Source: Mycolicibacterium neworleansense (GTDB lineage Bacteria > Actinomycetota > Actinomycetes > Mycobacteriales > Mycobacteriaceae). From it: a stretch of 64,000 bases of DNA. The notes under the pieces were generated by a model. The model was given only the letters and a program-made list of their open reading frames with translations, searched no databases and was not told the origin of the DNA. This document shows, in pieces, positions 24,542 to 32,330 of the stretch; positions within the stretch are counted from its first letter, which is position 1, and the number at the start of each line of letters is the position of its first letter. Both the position numbers and the translations under genes were made by a program. Where the stretch lies: assembly GCF_001245615.1 (NCBI RefSeq), contig NZ_CWKH01000001.1, positions 1,736,001 to 1,800,000 of the forward strand, read 5' to 3'.

Positions 24542-26281
24542 CTATGCCGGCGGCGGGGGCGGTGGCGCCGGTGGCACAGGTCCAACAGGCGGGGCGGGGT
24601 TCGGCACGATCGGCCCGACTGACGGCGGCGGGAGTACCGGCGGGGCCGGCGGCAGTGGAGCGGGTGGCAGCGGCGGCGCGGGAACCGGAGGGCCTGCCGG
24701 CACCGGCGGGGGCAATTGTGGAGCGGGCGGCAGCAGGTCCGGGACGGCGGCTGGATCGGCGACCGGGCTCCCCGGCGGAACGTCTTCGAGCCGGGTGGCG
24801 TGGACGGGCACGGTGATCACCGCGCCCTGCAGCCCGCACTCGTTGGATTGGATCGTGGTGGTTTGGGCTCCGGCCAGCGTGCCGTCGGGCTGCGGTGTCA
24901 ATGCCAATGCCGTATCCGTGGCCTGTGCTTGCCCGACGATCGGCGCCTCGCACGGCAGCGAGCCCCTCCCCGGATCGCCCTGCCACGAATTGTTGGTGAG
25001 CCGGAATACGGCAGTCATGCCGCCGCCTTCGGTGTATGGCACGGCATGGTTGGAACCATCCATGCGCGTCGAGGTCGCCACACACCCCGAGGGTTTGCAG
25101 GCCGATCGGAATGCCCACCAGTAGCTTGCGATTTGGTTGCCCGCCCCCGGCCACGGATTGCCGTTGAGGGTGGCGTGGGGGTTGTCGTAGTCGAGGCGAT
25201 AGAGGCCGTCGAAGACCGGGGTGCTCGGCAGCGGGGTGATCGCCGCGTTCGTGGCGTTCACAGCGGCTGCACTCGGCGCCGGGCTCGGCGGCTCACTGGC
25301 CGCGGCGTCCGGGGACGGCCACAGCTGCCACAGGCCGACACCGGCGACGACCGCGACAGCGGCGAGCGCCGCTGCCGGCACCCAACGCGGCTGCTCGGGC
25401 AACCGAAGGCCGCCACCGGGTGGCGCCGGTGCGGCCGGTAGCGGGTCCAATGTCAGTGTGGGCATCGGGGTTTCATCGGCCAGCGCGTGCGCGAAAGCGC
25501 CACAGCTGGCGAAGCGGTCGGCCGGATTCTTGGCTAGGGCCTTGGCCAGCACCGCGTCGAGGACGGCCAACTCGGGCTGGGTGTCGGCCAGCGCCGGCGG
25601 CTTGGAGTTGACGTGGCGGCTGACCATCACGGCGGCATTGGGATGCGCGAACAGTTGTGTCCCGGTCAGAAGGTGATACGCGGTGCAGGCCAGGGCGTAC
25701 TGGTCTGCACGGCCGTCGACGTCCTCTCCCACCAGTTGTTCGGGTGCCGCGTAGCCGGGGTCGGTGGCTGTCGAGCCGCCGATGTCGCCGGCGGCACCAA
25801 GGTCGACCAGAACGGCGCGCGGCTCCACCTCACCGTCGGCCTCGGTCAGGATGATAGTGGCCGGCCTGACGTCGCGGTGCACCACACCGTGCTTGTGTGC
25901 GTAATCGAGTGCCCCGGCAACCGCCATGACAATCCGGAAAACCTGTTCGCGCGGCAGGCCGTTGGGGTATCGCTGCTCGAGGAGACCGGCAAGATCGCTG
26001 CCGGCGACGAAGTCCGTGGATATCCAGAGCCGGCCGTCGTGTTCTCCGTGACCTCGCACCCTGGCGATGCTGGGATGCCACAGCGCGGCGACCACATCGG
26101 CCTCACGGCCGAACCGCTCCCGGTACTCGGCGTCGGCGGACCTGTCTTCTGGCAGCACCGTCAGGGCCTCCTGGCCGGCACGCCTGGGATGCTGCGCGAG
26201 GTAGACCTCCCCCGCCCCGCCTGACCCCAGCACTCGAACGATCCGGAACACGGAGAACGTCTCACCGACGTTGAGCGGCAT
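24542..26281 (-). CDS. Membrane Ser/Thr protein kinase homologue, likely pseudokinase
   Basis: 579 aa with PknH-like architecture: an N-terminal kinase-fold domain (about 10-270), a juxtamembrane stretch, one membrane helix near residue 310, an extracytoplasmic domain with paired cysteines (SACKPSGC...LPCEAP...NECGLQG) and a Pro-rich tail of about 60 residues. The glycine loop GSGGAGEVY is intact. The VAIK lysine, however, is Thr (ALTVL, residue 41), the HRDxKPxxN motif reads HRDVRPAT (Arg 139, Thr 142) and DFG reads DLG. Loss of the ATP-anchoring Lys and metal-binding Asn argues for a pseudokinase acting as a sensor or scaffold. Convergent with the Cys-rich gene. Confidence 0.85.
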   Translation of the reverse strand: MPLNVGETFSVFRIVRVLGSGGAGEVYLAQHPRRAGQEALTVLPEDRSADAEYRERFGREADVVAALWHPSIARVRGHGEHDGRLWISTDFVAGSDLAGLLEQRYPNGLPREQVFRIVMAVAGALDYAHKHGVVHRDVRPATIILTEADGEVEPRAVLVDLGAAGDIGGSTATDPGYAAPEQLVGEDVDGRADQYALACTAYHLLTGTQLFAHPNAAVMVSRHVNSKPPALADTQPELAVLDAVLAKALAKNPADRFASCGAFAHALADETPMPTLTLDPLPAAPAPPGGGLRLPEQPRWVPAAALAAVAVVAGVGLWQLWPSPDAAASEPPSPAPSAAAVNATNAAITPLPSTPVFDGLYRLDYDNPHATLNGNPWPGAGNQIASYWWAFRSACKPSGCVATSTRMDGSNHAVPYTEGGGMTAVFRLTNNSWQGDPGRGSLPCEAPIVGQAQATDTALALTPQPDGTLAGAQTTTIQSNECGLQGAVITVPVHATRLEDVPPGSPVADPAAVPDLLPPAPQLPPPVPAGPPVPAPPLPPAPLPPAPPVLPPPSVGPIVPNPAPPVGPVPPAPPPPPPA

Positions 26282-26394
26282 CCACGAATCCTACGAACTG
26301 CCCTCTGACGCCTGCCGCCGGCATCCGGATCACCGGCGCTGCTCCGCTGCTCCCCATCGTTTACGTTGCCCCGCAATGCAAGTCAAACCGAGGA

Positions 26395-26537
26395 ATTTGT
26401 GTCTGCGCGCATCGGTGGGCTAATGTTCTGCTCCGCGACGGGCGACGATCTCGCTCGTGGCGCGCGGATGTAGCGCAGTTGGTAGCGCATCACCTTGCCA
26501 AGGTGAGGGTCGCGGGTTCGAATCCCGTCATCCGCTC
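26395..26537 (+). repeat. Direct repeat copy 2 (tRNA-Gly plus promoter)
   Basis: Matches 19828-19970 over 143 bases with three mismatches, all upstream of the tRNA. It marks the junction between the ESX/kinase stretch and the contractile-injection locus. Confidence 0.9.
26464..26536 (+). tRNA. tRNA-Gly (GCC), copy 2
   Basis: Identical in all 73 bases to the tRNA-Gly at 19897-19969. CCA is not encoded. The last nine bases overlap the stop end of the 1931-aa gene on the opposite strand. Confidence 0.95.
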
Positions 26538-29500
26538 TTCAGGGTCACCGTGCGCACACCGAGTTTGCCGTCGTTGTCACGAATCTTGAGCAACCACGTG
26601 ATCGGTGGGACCGCCGGGGGCGTCGGCGCGTCAGGCGGTACCGGTGGCGGTGGCGCGATCGTGACGGTGACGGTGGTTCCGGCGATGCCGACGCGGGCGC
26701 GTGAGGCATCAGGCGGGTCGTCGACGAGCTCGAACGGCCCACTCCCCCCGCTTATCGTCAGTTCGAGCGGCGCCGCAGGGGTCACCTCGGCGGACGCGGC
26801 GTCCAAGGTGAAGTTCGGGTTGACCGTGATGGTGAACTTCCGTTCGACACCGGTTCCGAACCGCACCACCACGTCGACGTTCTGTGCGGACTCCACGAAT
26901 TTGTCCTTTGCGGCGGTGAACCTCCAGCGTTGCCCCCGCGGAGCGACGTCGCCCTCAAGCTTGGCTCGCAACAGGTTTCCGGCCGGGATGATGCTGGCCG
27001 GTCCGGCCACCTTGATCGGCAGCTCGAGATCGAAGGAACCGGCCGCTGTCATCGTCGCCGTGCCACCGCCGGGCGGCAGCGCGGGCAGGTCCGTGGCGGT
27101 GATCAGGAAGTCGCGCACCGGAATCCAGAACTCGTCGTCGATATAGGTGCGTTTGCCGGCCAGCGTCGGGACGTCAGGGTGGTCGAGGTCGAACAGGTCT
27201 GCATCGGTGGGCCGGATGGGCGCCCAGATGCGGACCCGCACATCGGTCGGCAGGGTCGCGCCGGCCGCCGGCGGGTCGACGGTCAGGTCCCACCCGGCCC
27301 CGGCAGGGCGTGCGGTGACGGTGACCCCAGCGCCCGCGGCGGCTTGCCAGGCAGTGGTGTTGCGGCCGGCAACCTTGAGAGTCTGCTTCTCGGTGATGAA
27401 CCGCGCGATCCCTGGCCCGGCCGGCGCGGCGCCGCTGGCCGCGGGGGTGCTCCAGGCCACCGGATCGTCACCGAGGGTGACGGTGGAATCGATGGTGATG
27501 ATGGCGATGTCGGTGTTTGCCCGGTCGTCGGACGGAGTAGCGGGCAGCGGAAGCCGCGCGGGCGGAACGTTCGCCTGCCAGGCGCCCGGCCCCGCGGGCA
27601 GCAGGTAGCACCCGAGCCCGCTGAATACCCGCGGCGGGATGGGCACGATGGCCCGCAGGCGCGGCCGCATGATGGTGCCGGCCGGGACCTCGAGAAGTTC
27701 GGTGACGACCGGGGCACCGCCCCCCGCTACCGGCGGTCCGTCCACCCGCAGCGTCGTCGGCGCTGTGCCTCTTACCGTTTCATAGAGGTCGGCTGGCAAC
27801 AACGCTGTGCCGGCGGCCGGCGTGAATTGCAGGATGCCGTAGAAATCGGAGCTGTCGTAGTAATCGATGCAGGTGACCAGGCCGGAGCCGTCGGCGTCGC
27901 AGCGGCCCATCGCGGTGTTCCGGCTCTGCCAACCGTCGTAGAAGGACATCAGCCGAACGGCATCCCCCAACGGGGCTGTGACATTCGCATCGGCAATATC
28001 GGTCATGTTGGTCAGGTCGGCGTTGAACTTGTCATCGACGGAAAGGATGTTCGAGTACAGGTTGCCACTCTTGCGGCTCGCCTGCTGTTCGAGGAAGTTT
28101 CGCTCGCTGTCGGGAAGAATCAGCTTGATGAACCCCACCAGCGGGGTCCATGCCTTCAGATCCAGCGCCCTGGTCAGCAACCGGCCCAGCACCACCCGCC
28201 AATCCTTCGACTCGTCGTCAGAAGCGCGCACCTCGGGGATCGAGTTGATGATCGCCTGGTTGAGCGGATTGAACACCGCCGCCCAGTCGTCGAAGTTGGT
28301 GGCGAGGATCGCCTTTCGCGCGTCGTCGTCGGGCAGCGCCGGGCCCAGGATCACGAAGCTCCAGATGATCTGCATCAGACCGCCGATGCTGACCAGCTCG
28401 AACCAGTTGGTATCGAGCCCGCTGACGTCGTCGTCCACGTCGGCCGGCCCGTGGTCCATCCAGCTGACGTCTTCATGATCCGCATCGTTGGCGACCAGGA
28501 CGTCGCGGATACTGCGGAACACTCCTTGCAGCGGCAGCGCGCCGAGTATCGGTCCCCACCATGTGTTCTGCAACGTGTGCACGAGTTCGTGATCGGCCAG
28601 GGCGTCGGCCATGGTCCAACGGGCTCGCGGCTCCTCGGGTACCTGCACCTCCCCGGGGAAGGCGAACACCTTCCCGCCGCCGGCATCCGGGCGGGTCACC
28701 GCCGACTTGACGAACCCCCGCACCACCAAATGGAACGCACCGGTGGCGTCCGGCGTGATCTGCTGCCGGTACCGCCGGGGGCGATCGTCGAAAGCATCTG
28801 GCTCCCAATAGAACCGGCCGTCCTCCTCGACGATTTTCAGCTGTGAGGACAACAGCCAGTAGTGACTCCCGGCGACCGTCACCGGCTGCCAGTAATCGTT
28901 GAAGTCGGGGTGCATCGCGGCCGGTCGCGGAGTCGCCTGCAGGAAGAAGCGCCAGCCGCTGGGCTGCCGGGCGAGGCTGTAGTTACCCGAACCGGTCCCG
29001 TCCACCGGCACCACACCCATGATCGACGCCGGCCACGCGCCGTAGGCGGAGGGCAGGTCGCCGCCGGTGTGCCGGATGAACCGGGCCGCGGACATCTTGG
29101 TGCCGATCGTGGAGCCCTCCGGCGTATACCTGGTCAGGGTGAACGGCCCGGTTCCGATCAGCGGATCGACAGTGTCGACGCTGACTGTACCGATCGCCGA
29201 GATCTCCCGAACCCGTCGGTCTGCACCATCTTCGATGAGCACCGGTTGCTTGGCCGACATCAATGCGGTGGAGGTGACCTTGACGGTCAGCACATCACCC
29301 GCCTGCGTTGTCCCGGTGCCCTTGTCGATGTCCCGGTTGGTTTCCTTCAACCGAGCCACCCGGACAGCGCCGACGGGCATCCCGGTGAGCGGTTCATCCA
29401 GGGTGATCGACGCCAGGACCGCCGCGGCGCCCGGTGTCCCATCCGGCCCCGGCGGGCCGGCCGGGACTGCCGCATCGACCTTGCTCACCCGGCCGTACCC

Positions 29501-32323
29501 GGAGGCCGTACCCGAGATGACTTGGACCAGATCACCGACAGCGAACGGCTGATCGCCGCTGAACGTCAGCTGCGCCGGGTGATCCGGTGGACCGGGATAC
29601 TGCCCGTTGGCCGCGGCACCTTCGGGTGCCAGCCGGTAGAGGGTGGCCCCGGCCACGGCGGCGCCGCCAAGGGTCGGTGCCACCGTGACCGCGACCGACA
29701 CGGCTTCCACCTGGGTGTACGCGTCGGCGCGTTCGGGGGTTGCCGGGTCGGGTGTTGTTGGTGCACAGCGGAATACATCTCCGACGGCCACGGTGTGGCC
29801 GGGCGCGGCGAGATCGATCTGCTGGGTGCCCGCCGCGCCCGGCCGAATCCCCCACCCGGCGCTGCTGGCCGTCGATGCGGTCAGAATCTGCACTTTGATG
29901 TCACCCCGCAAGTCTGGACTGGCCGTGGTGAACCTGTTGGGCAGATCGTGGTCGAGGATCGCGACCGGATGTGCGCCCGGAACGACGGTCAACACCGCGC
30001 CGTACGCCGCGGTGAGGGTGCCGGCGGAGATACCGATCACCGTGCCCGCGGTGACCCCGGAGTTGCTGGCCACGTCGATGGCGAACCACACCCGCGGGAT
30101 CAGGTCGGCGGTGCTGGTCTGGCCGCCAGCGCCCAGATATTCGTCCACCCGAAGCGTTTCGTCATCGTCGTCCTCGGTCGGCGCGGGCATCACGGGCGGC
30201 ATCGGCGCCGCCAGCACAACGGTGCCCCGCGCATGCGCCACACCGGGTTTCACGCGGTCCTCGAAGGTCTGCAACGCGCCGCGGGTGCCCACGGAGTTGC
30301 CCGGACCGCGGGTCCAGAAACTGGCATGCACCCGTTCGCGGTGGTCGTCGTCGGTGCTGGTGATCACCAGGATGGAGCCGCCGTCCTGATCGGAGAATCG
30401 CCGCGCATCCCGGCTCGGCCTGCCGTCCGCGCCGGGGGTACCGCCGATGTCGTCGAGTTCGATCATGCGGGGCCGGTCGAGCATGTGGAAGTAGTGGCGG
30501 CTCTCCCACACCACGTGCCCGATGGTGATGCAGCGGTCGCCGCTGAGACCGGTGACGCACCGCGGCCAGAACCCGTTGAGTGCCAGGGCCGCGGTGGCCA
30601 GCCGGCTGCTGCCGCTGAGCCCGCGCAGATCGAACATCGAGTGCTGCGGCCAGACCAGGCCGAAGAGGTTGATGATCTCGAAGTAGAAATTCAGCGGGGC
30701 GAACAGGAACACCGACAGCGAGGTGAGGGGCGCACCCCAGGTGGGTCCCAGGACGAGGGTCAGGAAGAAGTTCCATCCCGAGAAGTGGCCGTCGCAGTCC
30801 GGCCGCCCCAGTGGGTCGTACTGGCTCAGCGCATAGGCGTGCACACCGGCGGCTGGCATCTCGACCGGCAGCGTCGCAGCGGGCCGGCCCGCAAGCCGAC
30901 GGGGATCGTCAGGGTCGCCGTGCCAGGGGTCGGGTGTCAGGAAGCTGCCGGTCTCGGGATCCAATTCGCGTGCCCCGAAACAGATCAGGCCACTGTGGCC
31001 GTCGGCGATGTGCCCGAACAGGGTCGGCCGCCATCCGGCCCCGATCGCCACCGCGCCGAACGGCGGCTGCATCGCATCCTCGAATCGCCAGTCCGCGGCC
31101 ACGCTCGCCACCCCGAGCAACGTGCCGAGCGGATCGGTGAAATAGACCTCGTCGATCTCATCCTCGGCATCGCAACGGGCGATCACCCGGCCGTTCCACC
31201 ACAGGAATCGGCACACCGGGTCCCCCAAGGCGGTGGTGACCGACCACAGCCGGCCCGTCGGGTCGCGATGCTCGCGATACTCAACGCTGTCCGCGGTGAC
31301 CGAGATCCGTCGACCCAGCCCATCCCAGTCGTACTCGACGGTGCGCTCCGGCATGATGACCGCCCGCAGCTGACCCAGCGCATCGTACCGGTAATCGGTG
31401 CGGTGTCCGCGGCAGGTCCGGGCGGTGCGCCGGCCGTTCGCGTCGTAGTCGTAGGTCACGGTGTGCTGTGGCCCGATCAGCTTGCGGACCCGGCCGCCGT
31501 CGTCGGAGCGGACCACGGTGCGGACACCGTCGGTGACCCAGCCGCACAGTTCCGCACCGCAGTACTGCCTGGTATGGGTTATCCGTTGCACCGCAGTGCT
31601 TTCCGTCCAACCTGACAGGGCACCCCGCCCGTCCCGGGAATAGTCGATGGTCCGCCCGCCGTGCCAGGTCCGACGGGTGATGCGGCCACATAGATCGAAT
31701 TCGACATCGGCAAGCGGTGTTTCGTCCGCACCTGACAAACGCGTGCCACGTTCGGCGGCCCGTTCCGACCATCGCAGCGCTGTCGTCTCAAAGCTCACCG
31801 CATCGGGCGATTCCGCGATGGTCAACAAGGTTGGACCGTCGAGCCGCTGCAGCATCCAGTGGCCGTCAGACCACCGGCAGATCAGATCGTCGTAGCCGGG
31901 CGCGGTGATCCGGCGGGGCCGGCCCTGGTCGTCGGCGTCGATGCGCAACACCGCCGCACCGCGCTGCACCCGCACAGTGCGTTCAGCGAGTTCGGTGCGG
32001 GTGACCCCGCCCGGATCCGTTGCGGTCAACCGGTGGGTCCGGTCGATCTCGGCAGCCTGGGCCGGGGTCAACCCCATGGTGCGCAGCGCGGCGGGCACCA
32101 TGGCACCGCCGGCCGCCAGTCCGATGAGTGGAACCCCGTCGTCGCCCACGATGCTCAGCGTCCCGTTGGCGTCGTCGCGGTGCACGGTCAGTGACGTACC
32201 GTCGGCGAGTTCGACCCGCACGGGGTGCCCGTCCCGGCCGCGCCACAGGCGTCGCTGTCCCCGCGCCGGGTCGTCGAGTACTTCGATGAGATCCTGGCGT
32301 GCTCGGTAATCCGTCGTCGTCAT
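26528..32323 (-). CDS. Giant Rhs/YD-repeat protein with HELVH zincin motif, candidate injection-system effector or tip protein
   Basis: 1931 aa, last gene of the contractile locus. Residues ~200-460 carry YD repeats (YDYDANGRR, YRYDALGQL, YDWDGLGRR) closing with the Rhs core signature LDPETGSFLTPDPW near 460. A strongly hydrophobic stretch lies at ~515-560. The middle is beta-rich. Near residue 1245 is DHELVHTLQ, an HExxH zincin motif resembling the HELTHxxQ of DUF4157 proteins found in many eCIS loci. The C-terminal ~250 residues look like Ig-like repeats. There is no signal peptide. The Rhs part is far shorter than a full Rhs cage. A payload or tail-tip role is inferred from locus position. 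The stop lies inside tRNA-Gly copy 2. Confidence 0.8.
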   Translation of the reverse strand: MTTTDYRARQDLIEVLDDPARGQRRLWRGRDGHPVRVELADGTSLTVHRDDANGTLSIVGDDGVPLIGLAAGGAMVPAALRTMGLTPAQAAEIDRTHRLTATDPGGVTRTELAERTVRVQRGAAVLRIDADDQGRPRRITAPGYDDLICRWSDGHWMLQRLDGPTLLTIAESPDAVSFETTALRWSERAAERGTRLSGADETPLADVEFDLCGRITRRTWHGGRTIDYSRDGRGALSGWTESTAVQRITHTRQYCGAELCGWVTDGVRTVVRSDDGGRVRKLIGPQHTVTYDYDANGRRTARTCRGHRTDYRYDALGQLRAVIMPERTVEYDWDGLGRRISVTADSVEYREHRDPTGRLWSVTTALGDPVCRFLWWNGRVIARCDAEDEIDEVYFTDPLGTLLGVASVAADWRFEDAMQPPFGAVAIGAGWRPTLFGHIADGHSGLICFGARELDPETGSFLTPDPWHGDPDDPRRLAGRPAATLPVEMPAAGVHAYALSQYDPLGRPDCDGHFSGWNFFLTLVLGPTWGAPLTSLSVFLFAPLNFYFEIINLFGLVWPQHSMFDLRGLSGSSRLATAALALNGFWPRCVTGLSGDRCITIGHVVWESRHYFHMLDRPRMIELDDIGGTPGADGRPSRDARRFSDQDGGSILVITSTDDDHRERVHASFWTRGPGNSVGTRGALQTFEDRVKPGVAHARGTVVLAAPMPPVMPAPTEDDDDETLRVDEYLGAGGQTSTADLIPRVWFAIDVASNSGVTAGTVIGISAGTLTAAYGAVLTVVPGAHPVAILDHDLPNRFTTASPDLRGDIKVQILTASTASSAGWGIRPGAAGTQQIDLAAPGHTVAVGDVFRCAPTTPDPATPERADAYTQVEAVSVAVTVAPTLGGAAVAGATLYRLAPEGAAANGQYPGPPDHPAQLTFSGDQPFAVGDLVQVISGTASGYGRVSKVDAAVPAGPPGPDGTPGAAAVLASITLDEPLTGMPVGAVRVARLKETNRDIDKGTGTTQAGDVLTVKVTSTALMSAKQPVLIEDGADRRVREISAIGTVSVDTVDPLIGTGPFTLTRYTPEGSTIGTKMSAARFIRHTGGDLPSAYGAWPASIMGVVPVDGTGSGNYSLARQPSGWRFFLQATPRPAAMHPDFNDYWQPVTVAGSHYWLLSSQLKIVEEDGRFYWEPDAFDDRPRRYRQQITPDATGAFHLVVRGFVKSAVTRPDAGGGKVFAFPGEVQVPEEPRARWTMADALADHELVHTLQNTWWGPILGALPLQGVFRSIRDVLVANDADHEDVSWMDHGPADVDDDVSGLDTNWFELVSIGGLMQIIWSFVILGPALPDDDARKAILATNFDDWAAVFNPLNQAIINSIPEVRASDDESKDWRVVLGRLLTRALDLKAWTPLVGFIKLILPDSERNFLEQQASRKSGNLYSNILSVDDKFNADLTNMTDIADANVTAPLGDAVRLMSFYDGWQSRNTAMGRCDADGSGLVTCIDYYDSSDFYGILQFTPAAGTALLPADLYETVRGTAPTTLRVDGPPVAGGGAPVVTELLEVPAGTIMRPRLRAIVPIPPRVFSGLGCYLLPAGPGAWQANVPPARLPLPATPSDDRANTDIAIITIDSTVTLGDDPVAWSTPAASGAAPAGPGIARFITEKQTLKVAGRNTTAWQAAAGAGVTVTARPAGAGWDLTVDPPAAGATLPTDVRVRIWAPIRPTDADLFDLDHPDVPTLAGKRTYIDDEFWIPVRDFLITATDLPALPPGGGTATMTAAGSFDLELPIKVAGPASIIPAGNLLRAKLEGDVAPRGQRWRFTAAKDKFVESAQNVDVVVRFGTGVERKFTITVNPNFTLDAASAEVTPAAPLELTISGGSGPFELVDDPPDASRARVGIAGTTVTVTIAPPPPVPPDAPTPPAVPPITWLLKIRDNDGKLGVRTVTLKSG

Positions 32324-32330
32324 CTGGACC

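Noticed and set aside
24270..25124. Gly-rich plus-strand frame resembling a PE_PGRS protein
   Set aside because: It is the reverse complement of the Pro-rich tail of the kinase-like gene. No PE domain precedes it.
28862..31615. 917-aa open frame on the plus strand opposite the giant Rhs gene
   Set aside because: It mirrors a well-supported minus-strand protein with family motifs; the plus-strand product is low-complexity Gly/Arg/Pro/His sequence without motifs, as expected of a GC-rich shadow frame.
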